Assembly: GCA_037127315.1 (NCBI GenBank)
Contig: JBBBDQ010001184.1
Span: 1,098,001-1,162,000, forward strand
Source: Ascarosepion bandense
Lineage: Eukaryota > Mollusca > Cephalopoda > Sepiida > Sepiidae
Direction of reading: 5' to 3'
DNA length: 64,000 nucleotides
Made by a program: the position numbers and the translations under genes. Shown here piece by piece: positions 23,394-35,198 of this stretch (position 1 is the stretch's first letter; the number at the start of each line of letters is the position of its first letter). The notes under the pieces were generated by a model that saw only the letters and a list, made by a program, of their open reading frames with translations, had not been told where the DNA came from and searched no databases.

Positions 23394-23990
23394 GTGGGGA
23401 GACCTTGATTAAATCCCCAGGTATCCGAGAGAGCTCGCAATTGTGAAGCTTTCTGTCTTTGGGTAGAGTACCACTAAGTCGGGCCTCTGTCTACAGCTGA
23501 GGAAATTAAACATTGAAAAGTGTCCTATCTGCAGTTGCGGAGGCAATTTAAATTTTGACCTTTGGTCCGAGTGTACCACTAGGGCTCACCACTTCAAACC
23601 CGAACTTGTGTTACAACTCTTCTAAGTAGAGAAACTTTGATTAAATGTCCAGAGTTCCGAAAGAACTCGCAATTGTTCTGTTTTCGGTTAGACTCGATCT
23701 GGGCTCTGCCTTCGGATGGAAGCACGGCTGATAAAATTTGACAATGCAAAGTTTTCGATTCCACCGTTGAAGAATTTGGGTGAATGTTTCCCTTGGTTGA
23801 GTCTACATGTTAGGTTTTCCAACGTTAATCCCATCCTTGTGTCATATCCAGTCTCAGTGGGGAGACTGTGGGTAAATAATCAGAGTTTTGCAATATCAAG
23901 CTCTCTATCTTCGAGCAGAATAAGACCCAATCGGTGCTCTGTCTACGGACGGAGACACGGCTGAAAAAAATAAATGCAAAATACTCGGTC
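23394..23990 (+). repeat. Degenerate tandem array, about 231-bp unit, 2.6 copies
   Basis: Units start at about 23394, 23626 and 23857. Shared landmarks are GTGGGGAGACCTTGATT or GTAGAGAAACTTTGATT or GTGGGGAGACTGTGGG, then AGCTCGCAATTG or AACTCGCAATTG or the CAAGCTCTCTATC region, then CTCTGTCTACAG or CTCTGCCTTCGG or CTCTGTCTACGG, then an A-rich AAATTTGACAATGCAAA-like part. The last unit is cut at about 23990. The block is less AT-rich than its surroundings and lies directly after the gypsy integrase. It could be the element's LTR region or an unrelated satellite. Confidence 0.75.
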
Positions 23991-24039
23991 GCCCAGTTGG
24001 TTGGTTGGTGCGGGGCCGCGCATGTGATTCTCACGGAAT

Positions 24040-25085
24040 TATGGTAAAAGCTAGAATATATTTTAATCCAAGGCGCAATATTTGTTGAATATCACAGATG
24101 AGTTAAAACTTTAAAGTAAGACTGTAATGAGTTTTTCTAGTCACGAACAAAACATCCAGACTAACCACTAGTAGTAAACTAATGTCGTTGTTGATGTTTA
24201 AGTTTCCATAAACTTTTACCAGTTTTCTCTTACCATCCCTTTTGATGCAATCACACACTATTATGTGTTTATACATCAAATATTACGTATTTGTGGCATA
24301 TATTAGATTGTTTTTTTTTCTTTCGCTTGTCGCATTACATACTCATACTCTCTTGTATTAAAATGAAAATTCCTTTTTGCCACTCTTTTGCTAAATGCTC
24401 CTTTAAAACATCCAATCTCTTTCTGTGTTCTCGGATAATGATGTAATTTGTATTGTTATATTCCCGTTCAATTTATTTTGTTTATAATATTGCGTGCTGT
24501 GTCAATTCAAGCCTCATTGATATGACTGAATTTACTCCTCACATGTCTTGTTTTAATTCTGGATTACTTATAGAGACTATCACGTTTTTTTTTCCATTTA
24601 TATCTCTTGTCTAACTTTGGTGGTGTTCTAGTTTTCTTTGCATTTAAAACACTTCAATCTGCAGCAAAACTTTATTTTGAATAGTTTAAACCGTTTCTTA
24701 AAATTCCCGGCCACCTGGCTATCTCTCATTAAGTTATCTTCTTTTTTAATGTCACAAGGTCATGTTTGTTTTAAGAAAAAATTTAGCGATTGTTTTACTG
24801 TAAAAATCCAAAACAATGTTCATTTATCAACACTTCCCATTGAAAGTTACACTTACTTTAAGAAAACAAATTAATCCCCACTTAGAAATATGCGTATTAT
24901 CATGACCTTTTCATTTCAGTTCTTTCATTGCCTAATATTATGCATGTATTTTTCAGCTTAAAGCAGTGTATTTTCTGTTACACGGTCCCTATGAAAATGC
25001 AACAAATTATTTTCTAATTTTCAAAGTTTAAAGATATTACTGATAATAGTCTACTGCGAAACAATATGACATTTTAATAATGTGT
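24040..25085. other. Unassigned AT-rich sequence
   Basis: No supported gene or repeat. The open frame 24638-24874 shows no family signature. Confidence 0.4.
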
Positions 25086-25132
25086 ATAATCAATTTATAT
25101 AGCTGACGCAGCACTTTTTCAAGCAGCACTTT

Positions 25133-25137
<5 letters not shown>

Positions 25138-25217
<80 letters not shown>
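25138..25217. repeat. (TA)n(GT)n compound microsatellite
   Basis: TA tract to about 25170, then GT tract. Confidence 0.95.
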
Positions 25218-25218
<1 letters not shown>

Positions 25219-25289
25219 ATTTATATACACTCGGCTAAATGAATGTGCTTTAATGAATGTAGCAAGCGAACACATTATGTACTTACCAA

Positions 25290-25690
25290 TTATAATCGCT
25301 GAGAACACAAATGCCCATCTCGCAGAGAATAGAATAGCGAGGGAGTCACTACTACTTGAAGGAAAAAAACACCAAAATATATTTACAAGTGTGCTAAAAA
25401 AGTATCCAATAATTGGACCCTGGCAAAAGATCAAAACGTAAAACGTAACAGGTGAGCAGGTAGTAGGTCTTGACCTCATAAGATCTATCATTCAAATCCT
25501 CCTTGACAATACGCCCAATTGATCGCCTGTTCGTGTCCATTTCTTTAGTAATTTTCTCCAAGCTGTTTTTTGGGTTCTCCTTGATAACCTCGGCAACGAA
25601 GTAGGCCATACTGGTGGCGCTAGAACTCTTCTCATGATGACTGAAATTGTACCCATCGGTTGAGGTCTCAGGTAGTAGAACATAGTTTTA
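25290..25690 (-). pseudogene. Tc1/mariner-superfamily transposase, N-terminal DNA-binding fragment
   Basis: On the minus strand the frame 25609-25394 reads EVIKENPKNSLEKITKEMD, TNRRSIGRIVKEDLNDRSYE and YYLLT. This is the double helix-turn-helix of IS630/Tc1-like transposases, whose family form is NPRRSIRKLAKELN, then a V.RIVKEDLGL.SY block, then a LLT block. Beyond about 25400 several frames hold weaker traces. No catalytic motif is identifiable, and the (TA)n(GT)n tract at 25138-25217 ends the segment. It may belong to a third lineage of the superfamily in this window, but short length limits certainty. Confidence 0.5.
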
Positions 25691-26040
25691 GCATGTTTAA
25701 ACCATTTAATGATTTTTTTGACTTTGTGAACAGTAACTATACGATTGTATTTTGAAGACGTCGATTACTAAGTAGCTTTTGAGTCAATGGCTTGACAGTT
25801 ACTGAAGTTTAGTACTTTATAATGACGCTCACGAAACATCTCTACTCTGTGACGTCACAGAGCTGTTGCAACGTAAATATTCCATATTAAGCAGCACTGC
25901 ACTATTCATAATAAGATATAAAAGTAAGGTCGAATTAGTATATTTAAATGGCACAAAAGAAAAAGCGCTCGATTCCTCAAACTTAAAGCATTTATATTTG
26001 CCGTAATAATCCGATGTACATCCGATCTACTACAAATGAC

Positions 26041-26041
26041 A

Positions 26042-26097
<56 letters not shown>
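26041..26097. repeat. (TA)n microsatellite
   Basis: Pure alternating TA. Confidence 0.95.
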
Positions 26098-26100
<3 letters not shown>

Positions 26101-26265
26101 CAATTTACAAAATTCAACTATTTAAAAAAAAGATATTTTTCAAAAACGGGTAAATTAATGAAAAAATGCTACATACAAAATTCAAAAAGCTAAAATCTAA
26201 ATCAATTTAATAACTTAAAATAATATCTATATATATATAGGGAGAGAGAAAGAGAGAGAGACTCT

Positions 26266-26286
26266 CTTTTGTTGTGACAACACATT

Positions 26287-26320
<34 letters not shown>

Positions 26321-26339
26321 AATGTGTTGTCACAACAAA

Positions 26340-26341
<2 letters not shown>
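26266..26341. repeat. Perfect 76-bp palindrome with AT core
   Basis: The left arm from 26266 (CTTTTGTTGTGACAACACAT..) and the right arm ending at 26341 are exact 23-bp reverse complements. The 30-bp centre is alternating AT, so the entire 76 bp is self-complementary. Each arm also contains a short internal near-palindrome around TTGTGACAA. It is flanked by (TA)n, then (GA)n at 26240-26262, on the left and by (TA)n at 26343-26393 on the right. Confidence 0.95.

Positions 26342-26393
<52 letters not shown>
26342..26393. repeat. (TA)n microsatellite
   Basis: It directly abuts the palindrome. Confidence 0.95.
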
Positions 26394-26396
<3 letters not shown>

Positions 26397-26429
26397 TGAG
26401 CTGAATATATGGATTTAAATCCGACAAGA

Positions 26430-27370
26430 AGAATACAATATGTAAAGAACGGGTCAGAAAAAGTTTCTTTAACCTGACATATTTCAGTTTAACAAACTTC
26501 TTTAGAAGTTTTTAAAGACGAATGAATATTTTTTTCCAAAGAGACAATATGTTGATTGAGGCTTCAGTGTGTATTTTTGTTTTGACAATCACACACAAGC
26601 TAAATTTTCTGACTCATAAACACACACATTCATACATCGCTTGGTAGTTGTATGCATCTTTTCGCTACAACTTGAAGAGAAATTTATTTCGTTTTGTCAT
26701 TTACACACATACTAACGTTAACGACCTATAACCACATTTAATTCGTCTATAGTTTAGATACGCTTAACTCAGGTATTCTTTTGCATACATACACTTACAA
26801 TTAAACTAAACATGCATGGATTTTATTATGCGGTGCACACACATATAAACAGGAATAATCATTGTCTACATTTAACATTGCTCGTTTATGGCTTTATTAC
26901 ACGTGATACGTATCTGACCAATGAAATCATAAAACGCAAAGTTCGAACCCTTGAAATCATCGTATGTGACGAGATAAAGTTTATCATTGGCTAACCATTA
27001 ATATATGTAGAGGAGACACTAAACATTACTAGTTACAACTTGAATAACGTTCAAGTTATTCTGATGCTATTTCAGAAAAAAAAAGAAAATATACTTTTAC
27101 AACATAATAATGTTCTTCAATATGATACCAGTAATACTGATCACACTGTAAAAGTTGTTCTACAGCCCTCATTTTCGGTACGATCCTCAGATCTCCTACT
27201 CAGTATGCATAGAACAAGATGTCATGATGGGAAGTTTAATTAGCCAGCATCATCCTCTGCTGTACAGCATCAAGAGTTGCAAGAAATGTAGTATAATTTA
27301 TGGCCGGATAGTATTTCCCGTTTTTACGGTTGTATACATGCGATAATATAAACCCTTTTTTTTTCACCTA
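26430..27370. other. Unassigned sequence
   Basis: Nothing recognisable. The plus-strand open frames here show no family signature, except that those after 27380 are shadows of a LINE. Confidence 0.4.
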
Positions 27371-27379
27371 AGGATGCTA

Positions 27380-27885
27380 TGTAGTGTATTCATATGCGAT
27401 TAGAATGCTCTCATGTTCGGTATATGTTATTCTCATCATTTATCTGTTGAACCACACGTCTTACCCATCAAGTCTCTTATTCATCTGTGAGAAGATTGCC
27501 CAACATTTTTCTCTATATAGAAAGAACGATATTAGATTTACAGTTCAGTACTCTTTTCTTTGTTTTATAATGATTATTCTTCCTGTTTCTTAATTCATCG
27601 CTTAGCTTATAATCTTTTGTTATCTCTATGCGATTTCAAATTCGGTGCCGCATTTATTCTATCCTCTGTTAAAACAATATATGTTTATCTTTTGTTCCAA
27701 GACTATTATTCGTGTCCCCAATTTGTAGTTCTTATTTTGGACTATTTCTTTTGCTGACAACCATGTAGTCTGCCTTCTTACAATTGAGGTTTATTCTTAT
27801 CTTCTCTCTTTTTTTACTGCCGTCCTTAGTAGTTTCTGTACTAACCTCCACTTGTGGAGACATTTGCGCACCTACAGCCTTAAAC
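27380..27885 (-). pseudogene. LINE family 1 fragment, region after the YADD motif
   Basis: Minus-strand translation from about 27880 gives LNCKKADYMVVSKRNSPK and ELQIGDT (about 27720-27790), then KTKKRVLNC (about 27540) and IFSQMNKRLDG (about 27475-27500), and RITYTEHES down to about 27420. These blocks match the family 1 LINE protein at 12.5-14.6 kb in the same order (there KKTECMVISK, ALNCYV, EKLEATEMCF). RT palm and both ends are absent. The plus-strand open frames 27384-27757 are shadows of it. Confidence 0.8.
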
Positions 27886-27889
27886 GATT

Positions 27890-28740
27890 AACGTGCTTTC
27901 ATGTAAAATTAATGTCTAATAAAAAATATTGGATAATAAACTTATATAAATAATAATGTACAGTGGTTTCACTTTATCTGTGAATTCACTTTCTGCACAT
28001 TACATTCTCATATGTGCAAATACCCTTTCGAAATCTAAGAATCAATGTCTTCTCACCGTCTCTATGTGTTAAATACCTGGATTCGTTTCTGAAAAATAAT
28101 TATTATCTCGAAAAAGTTGTTTATTCAATATTTCCTTAAAATATATTTAAATATTTTAGCAGTGGTATAATATTGAATAATGACGATAAATGTCGACATT
28201 TTAAAATCATAAGATGAATTTAATTTAAAAAAAAGCATATTATATTAAGGTAATAACATCAAGATATATAACACAATCAACAAAAACAGCCCAACTAGTT
28301 TGTTTTTTCTCTTTCTTTAGAGGGAAAGAAATGTGCACGATAACTAAAATAAACGCCAATGATAAGATATTATGTAATAATTATAGAATAATTGAAAGCA
28401 AACGCCATTGATGTCTAGTAACATATTTTTTATGGTTAAGGGAGATGACTTTTTTTATTTTCTTGTTGAGGTTTCGTGCTTTTTACGTAAGCATTATTAA
28501 ACTTTTAGCGAAATAATATATGAAAGACTCTATATAATAGAGGCCTTCCTATTAAAAACGCCTTAGTCAATTTGTAAAAATTAAAAATTGATAAAATATA
28601 AAACTTTATTCGTAAAAACATCAATTAGATTCGTCTGTAGGAAATATGTCAAAATTAAATGGAAACGTGGTTATTAAATATGGAGAAATAACAATTAATA
28701 GTTCAAAACTACGATGAAAAAATTAATATTTTTAATGAAA
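27890..28740. other. Unassigned AT-rich sequence
   Basis: No supported feature. Confidence 0.4.
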
Positions 28741-28749
28741 AGCTGTGAG

Positions 28750-30190
28750 TGTTGAACGCCAAGACCGTTCCTGATGACTTCAAAACCAAAACGGCATTAG
28801 CATTTTCAAAATAGGAGACCTATCAGTATACCAGGTTAATTCCCTGTTTTACATTGCCGGCAAGATTTTTACCAAGATTCTTCTGAGTAGATTATTCTGT
28901 TTTACGGAGGAAGTCTCCCAAGAATCTCAAAGTGACTTTCAGTCTTCACGTGGAACGTTTGATATGAGCTTCTTCAATTTCAGAAAACAAAACGCGGAAA
29001 CAGAATCAGCCTCTTTTCTTTATCCTTTTGGCACTTTGCAAATCCTTCGTAAAGCGATGCGGTTTGTATACCGTCGCTTTGGTTGCCCCGATCATTTTGT
29101 TGATCTCATCATCACGCTACATGATAGATTAGAAGGAAGCATCTGCACGAAGAATTTACTCGCTGAACCATTTTCTATTTTCTTAAACAAGGCCGCCGAA
29201 GATTGAAAACGCTGACTCAAACGTTGTTTTCAATGTACCTCGAGGCAATGTTCAAAGAGATCCCACGCAAATCTTCTGGTACTGACATCCGCTACCGCCT
29301 GGACGGCAGACTCTTCAACCACGCGTGCCTTAAATACAATACAGCCGATTATGTCACTCTTATTTCTTCAGTATCTAACCCCCAGCACTTTTATCCTCGT
29401 TTTGAAAGCATATTATCGATTTGGGATTAAACTGAATGCGAACAAAACGAAGATACGTGGGCAGTCTATTATTGAATAAGATATACTAGACATTACTATT
29501 AATATAAAGGACTTTCTTTTGAAAAATATCAACAACTTTTAACACTGTGCCAGCACTCTCTCACAATCTTGAACAGGCAAAGAGTCATTGACGCCAGTAT
29601 GAAATTCACTAATTTGGTCTACGGAAGACTCAGCAAGTGCTTATTCAACAAACACGTATTCACTGTTTGAAAAAGAATTCAGTATTTTGTTCTGTTGTTC
29701 TCTCTACCTTGCGATATGCATGTGAGACACAGACACTGTATTACAAAACTGAAAAAATAAGTTTTCACCAAGCCACGCTGCAGTAGATCATCAATATCAA
29801 TTGGCAGGCCCGAAGCAACAACAATGAAGTTTAAATTGTTAAAAAATCCTAAGAATTGAAGTCGCCATTCTCAAGCATCGGTTCAGGAGGCCATTAGATG
29901 TCACAAGATTTCCAAAGACTATTCTTTGAATTCAGGAAAGACAGACCACATCACGGTGCTCCAAAACGCAGATTCAAATACGAACGTCAAGCGGCAATCA
30001 GCCCAGACACCAGGAAAGCAGAGGTCGATGATTGGCTGTCCTGGAGAAGAGCAAACAATTTCGGTTGTTTCACTTTGAAGGAGAAGAGGAAAAAAAAAAG
30101 AAATGCAGCTCCAGTTAAGTCCATCAGTAACCGCATTGCTATGCAACTAATACCCGAGACTGTTCCATTCTCAACTTAGCCTCCTGAGCC
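28750..30190 (+). pseudogene. LINE reverse transcriptase and C-terminal domain, family 3
   Basis: It starts VLNAKTVPDDFK (about 28755), then a YQY..LIPCF block equivalent to NYRGISLLS, and (29020-29200) IDL-type AF segment equivalent, MRFVYRRFGCPDHFVDLI and LHDRLEGSI. LFSMYLEAMF (about 29225) and TDIRYRLDGRLFN (about 29283-29320) follow. The YADD site reads NTADYVTLI (about 29338), so the catalytic aspartates are displaced. LNKRQRVIDASMKF-like and LRYACETQTLYY (about 29712) come next, and the C-terminal frame 29898-30179 has RRFKYERQAAISPD and WLSWRRANN. The order is that of an endonuclease-RT LINE from RT to the end. The endonuclease is missing. A (GAT)n run at 30253-30267 looks like its 3' tail. 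It differs from families 1 and 2. Confidence 0.85.
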
Positions 30191-30252
30191 AGGTTGTATT
30201 AAAGCATCGTGATAGAACCGGTTGAACCAAACTCGGACACAAATTGCGCCGA

Positions 30253-30274
30253 TGATGATGATGATCTTAGAGAG

Positions 30275-30318
<44 letters not shown>

Positions 30319-30395
30319 GCGCGCACACTCAGGCACACACACACTCGAACACACATACAAAAACACGCACAAACGTATATATATATATATACAAA
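30253..30395. repeat. (GAT)n followed by (CA)n and short (TA)n
   Basis: (GAT)5 at about 30253-30267, (CA)n at 30276-30317 with a CG-rich patch, further CA-rich sequence and (TA)n at 30378-30391. The open frames across it are microsatellite translations. Confidence 0.9.
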
Positions 30396-30399
30396 AATA

Positions 30400-31110
30400 G
30401 ATATACAGAGAGTGGCAAAGACAGAGTGAGAGATAAAGAACTTAGCTTAAATCGAGCCTAATCTCGTCAGACAAATCGTTCATGTAGCCAAATCGACTTT
30501 GACAGCTAGTTCTCTATTGGGGCTCACCCTTTCCGCTTGTGAAATTTTCTTTCGGTCTTTTATTTGCTGTGAAACACATGCTTTGAAAATTGAATAGCAA
30601 TGTTTTTTTTAATTTAAGATCTGAATAAATTCTAGCGAAAAATAATCAAAGTGATTTAATCTTACATTTTACAGAAATATTAGTTTACATTAGAGAGATA
30701 TTACGATAAATGTCGTTCTTACAACTTAGCCAAGATGTAAACATTGATCAAATTATTACAAAACTTTCCTTAATTATGTGACTTAACCTTCAGGACTTGA
30801 AAAATAAAATAATTAAAGTGACTTAATGTTACATTGTAAAGAAATATATAAACAGATATTAAAATCAAATAAGATATTTTCCTTGCTGTCACCCACAACA
30901 TTGGTTCTAAATTAAAATTGTCTTTTATTTATATAATTTTGATGGATAGCAATTCAGTAAGACTAGCAATTTCAAGATATTTATCAGTTTATAATGCTTA
31001 TCTAGCTTCCGTTTTATAAGGAAATCTTGTAATCATTTCTCTACGGAATAAAACCAAGGGTACCCAAATTACTAAGATTAAAGTAAGCAGGAGAAGACAC
31101 AATTACAGAA
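30400..31110. other. Unassigned AT-rich sequence
   Basis: Nothing recognisable. Confidence 0.4.
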
Positions 31111-31119
31111 AATTATTCA

Positions 31120-31592
31120 GAAAAAAAAGATGGCGATTGACATTGCATTTAAATATTTGAAGATCAAGAAGCCTGGCGAAGGTAACACGAGCGAGAACAC
31201 GAGTGAGAAGTACGAGAAAAGAAACTATTGGCATAGAAGACTTAGATCTAGCAATTTCTATTTAAAGCGATGAAATCTATCTGCCAATTTAGTTCTATGC
31301 TTAAATTCCTGAAATTGGGAGATCAAAGACGAAAACCTATCGGAAAGATTGCGATGAAAATATTTATAGAAGGCACACAGGAAGCAATTCTACCGGAGTA
31401 GGAGGAGAGAGACTGCAGTAGTGAAGCCAAGTCAGGATCAATAACATTACAGGTTGTTTGGATTTTGTCAAGAATCTCAAAATATATAATAGCAGCACTA
31501 AACCAGATGTAGCAACAATATTCAACGCACGAACAAACGGTATGGTTATAAAGATGCAAGATGAATTCAGTTAAGAAAAAATTCTCTGCCAA
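31120..31592 (-). pseudogene. LINE family 2, C-terminal end
   Basis: The minus-strand frame 31592-31323 gives LHLYNHTVCSCVEYCC, YFEILDKIQTTCNVIDPDLAS and LQSLS, the same block as at 20.3 kb (DKIQRRISNVI). After a shift it continues YANSFFSRTS and ends FKYLNAMSIAIF near 31130, matching SRTSRLWNSL and FKCKVNSCI of the 20.3-kb copy. RT is missing upstream, so the copy is 5'-truncated. Confidence 0.8.
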
Positions 31593-31599
31593 GACACAT

Positions 31600-32035
31600 T
31601 AAAGCAAATTTCATATCAGTAGAGAATGCAATATTTTATTTTATGACACGTTGTTACCAAACTAAAGAAAAATTGTTCCTGTCGAAGTAGTTTTAAATAT
31701 GACAACGTTTTTGTGGTTTGTAATGAAAACGAAGATCCCTATATTTTATGTTCATACTAATTATTCCTCTAATTCAGTGATCACTGTGATCAGAAATGTG
31801 ATCAGTGGTTAATATGCTAAGTCGCACGGTGTTTATTTATGAGTGAGCAAGTTCGTGCACATATCCAGTTCGTTGTTATTAGCATTTTAAGCAATTAATA
31901 TTCAGATCAGCGATTATTAACTTTTTTATATGAGTTATGTAATAAATATATTTGTTACTCTGTGTCATCTTTATAATTCAAAACACTTGATGACCATCAT
32001 TATAAAACACACTGTATATATATTTTACCTGCGCT
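31600..32035. other. Unassigned AT-rich sequence
   Basis: Nothing recognisable, apart from three nearby TGATCA-type words at about 31779-31805. Confidence 0.35.
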
Positions 32036-32040
32036 CAACA

Positions 32041-32519
32041 TGCAAAGGGTCGGATTGAACGCTACTATTCAAATCAACACAAAAACAATATGAAAATGAA
32101 AACAGTCAAAACATGATGAAAACTAACAAAAGTAAAATCCCATTGAAAATGTTTAAAAAGGGTAGTTAAAAGCGTTTAGGATAATGAAAATTATAAGAAA
32201 TGCAAAGGGTCGGATTGAACGCTACTATTCAAATCAACACAAAAACAATATGCAACTTAAAACAGTCAAAACATGATGAAAACTAATAAAAGTAAAATCC
32301 CTTGAAAATGTTTAAAAAGGGTAGTTAAAAACGTTTAGAATAATGAAAATTATAAGAAATGCAAAGGGTCGGATTGAACGCTACTATTCAAATCAACACA
32401 AAAACAATATACAACTTAAAACAGTCAAAACATGATGAAAGCTAACAAAAGTAAAATCCCATTGAAAATGTTTAAAAAGGGTAGTTAAAAGCGTTTAGGA
32501 TAATGAAAATTATAAGAAA
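32041..32519 (+). repeat. Three tandem copies of a 160-bp unit
   Basis: Units begin at 32041, 32201 and 32360 with TGCAAAGGGTCGGATTGAAC and end with TAATGAAAATTATAAGAAA. They differ at only a handful of positions by eye. Copies 2 and 3 share AACTTAAAACAG where copy 1 has AAAATGAAAACAG, while copies 1 and 3 share AAATCCCATTG where copy 2 lacks two bases. No coding frame runs through. Confidence 0.95.
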
Positions 32520-32998
32520 TTTTTCTTCCATTCCTTAATTGTTATGCTATTCTAGGCTGCTTTGCTGACTGAAAGAAAACCACTGATTTTAAAATCATGT
32601 AACAGCAAGCCTATCTATTGTTACCGCAGTAAGATTAATCGGATTGGAAATAGTATTTCTATTATTGAGACCTGTAAGTCGATTGAGAAAAAATATAATA
32701 TATAAAAGGCACCTATGCAGAAACCTTCATGGAAATAGAAATAGTGAACTTGGAATTATATTAAATGCGAAGCAAGAAGAGAAGATAAATAAATAAATAA
32801 CATTTTTCATTCTCCAAAATCCCAAGAACTCTGGATCTACATACACCTGGTAACTGACTTCTTAATATATATGCAAAAACGTATCTAAAGCATTTGAACG
32901 TTAATAAAAAACAACAACGCAATCGAAACAAGACATTCACCTTCAATACAGCGAACATGTCACAAACATTTAAATAAATGGTTTTGCACATTGCTAGC
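32520..32998. other. Unassigned sequence
   Basis: No supported feature. Confidence 0.4.

Positions 32999-33046
<48 letters not shown>
32999..33046. repeat. (TA)n(GA)n compound microsatellite
   Basis: TA tract to about 33026, then GA tract. Confidence 0.95.
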
Positions 33047-33049
33047 CCA

Positions 33050-34040
33050 AACATATCAATACTGGGCAATTGCATTAAAAACTTTTTTATTTTTAGATTT
33101 GCATGTTTCGTTAAAAGGTAGTTTTCTAAGAAAAGTACATCTGAACTCGCAGATTTTGACAAAATATATTATGTTTTATAAAATCACGTTTTTAAATCTT
33201 AATATATATCAAAATATGCACACTTTTCATGAACGACTTGTATCCACATAAGCTTAGATATATTTTATTAATTTTATCAATACTATAACTATACAATTTT
33301 CTATTTCATTATTTATTAGCAAACAAAGCGATATATTCTAAAATTAACATTTTTATCGTCTTTTAATATCATATTAAACATCTGGCCACACAATATTTAC
33401 ATAATGATGATATCGCATATAATAAATCACTTGTTGAAATAACGACAACCATTGTGGAATCAAAGATGTTTTGGTAATTTACCTTTCATTAGGGCAATAA
33501 ATTCAATTTCTCCCCGTCTACTAGATACTTTTTTCCTGGTTTTAATCCTATCTTTGTTGTTTTCTTTTCATAAGTTAACTGTTTAGTTATTTATTAGATC
33601 ATTTTTTTAAAAAAGTGTAATGCTGCAACGAGAAAATACATTTTTATCGAATTTAGAAGATGTCTTAAAGGAAATGAGAGTAATAGAGATACCAATGCAC
33701 CAGACATAATTTTGTTTTGTGTTTTAATTTTCCTTATAAATTGGAAGGAACTTTCCGGATAACCCAATATGTACGGAGTGCAATGTATAAATAGTCACGT
33801 TTACATTTTTAAAAATTGCGTGCATGCACATTATTTGTTTTTTATTTTGTCGACTAAACAGTATAGTGTGGTCAGCTGGACACTGTCTGTAGGAAAAAGA
33901 GCACCATGACACAATTTACTTTGCTAGAAATTTGGAAATAGGATTCTTTAATGCTTTTTATTAGCATTGAAAGCATTAATATGGACATTCCAGTGTGTTT
34001 AGGTGTCTATTTGAGAAAAGTGCAGTAGATTGCGAACTAA
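33050..34040. other. Unassigned AT-rich sequence
   Basis: No supported feature. Confidence 0.4.
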
Positions 34041-34139
34041 TTGGATAATTTTAATGATGATGATGAAAAGACGGAAGCTCGTAAAACTCATAGAACCTCA
34101 GACTCACTACGAAGGCCTTGAGTAGGCACTGTTGTCCTG

Positions 34140-34470
34140 GATCAAGATGGTGTCTGATGGAAAAACATATGTCTGGTAAAAAGATTTTGTAACATTCCGC
34201 ACAAGCAGGAGAACTAAAGTATGTCTGTCCAAAAATTTCTGAGGCCATATCACCCCTTATATTTGGACACCTAACTCATAAGCAAATCCCTTTATTGTTA
34301 TTATATGTGTTGCGCTGACAAACGAAAGACCAAGGAAAATCTTTGTAGCATCAAAGATGAAATAAATGTATGGGTTATCGCAACTTAAACAAGGCGACCG
34401 TTCTGAAGAGATGCAAGAAATTAAAAAGACGCTTTTTTAGAAGGCAATAGTGGTTTTATTGAATGGATTT
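34140..34470 (+). pseudogene. Tc1-like transposase fragment, C-terminal half (copy B)
   Basis: Plus-strand translation gives WIKMVSDGKTYVW (about 34137-34177), then TFRTSRRTKVCLSKNF and GHITPYIWTPNS (about 34243-34275), ALTNERPRKI (about 34313) and a C-terminal arginine/lysine-rich end. In the family these are the PWI.VA.GRPYVWQQDSAPCH, the DHITPNIWPPNSPDLNP and the VNERPHNTK blocks. The catalytic QQDSAPC segment reads KDFVTF and the SPDLNP segment is gone, so it is dead. It shares the GACCGTTC(A/T)GAAGAGATGCA stretch with copy A at 14.7 kb. The minus-strand open frame 34051-34248 is its shadow. Confidence 0.75.
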
Positions 34471-34474
34471 ACTA

Positions 34475-35130
34475 TTTCAAGTTATTTGTGCGTAATTAGG
34501 TAAATATGCCTGTTTGATGTGACCTCGTCGCCAAGGTCCTCTTTGGGCCAAAAATAAAGATACAAAGACGGAAAAGTGTTAAAGATGTTGACCATGTCTA
34601 CCATAGTTTATGGATATAGAATACAGCGCAGTACCTAATCTGTTCAATAAAACAACGTCAAAGATCAACACTCACGAGTCAGACACTCTACTAAATCGGA
34701 TTAGATCGCGAATTCTCAGGAAAATATGGCCACCTTTTATATAGGTTGCATTGAATATTTTGAGACTTCTGATTAGTTAACCCTTCTACTAGTGAACTAT
34801 AAAATGAGTCCGTCTATTGCTGGCTCACATAGGTACCCAGAAAATTCAACAAAAGAAATATATTCCAAAAAGAAGTAGTACAAACATATACAAATGAGCA
34901 ATTATTAGGGTGATTGTTTAGTCTGAATGTCAGAGTTATCTGCTGAAATAGATTTCATTTTCACTCTTAGCTCTTTTCTTACACATACTCTAACTCTGTT
35001 TCTAAAAAGCAGAATTGCTACTTATATATAAGCTGGTCGAGTTCATGTGTCATATGGGTGAGTCCCCATACCACTGTTAAAATTAGAAGTCATTACTATT
35101 TTCATTTTCGCGTCATTTAGACGATAAATT
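34475..35130. other. Unassigned sequence
   Basis: No supported feature. Confidence 0.4.
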
Positions 35131-35135
35131 ATCAA

Positions 35136-35152
35136 TCACACACACACACACA

Positions 35153-35197
<45 letters not shown>
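35136..35197. repeat. (CA)n(TA)n microsatellite at the LTR edge
   Basis: It ends immediately before the left LTR of gypsy element 2, so the element appears to have inserted at or beside it. Confidence 0.95.

Positions 35198-35198
<1 letters not shown>

Noticed and set aside
27384..27757. Plus-strand frames with hydrophobic stretches, possible small membrane proteins
   Set aside because: The minus strand carries a LINE family 1 fragment in several frames; the hydrophobicity comes from AT-rich antisense reading.
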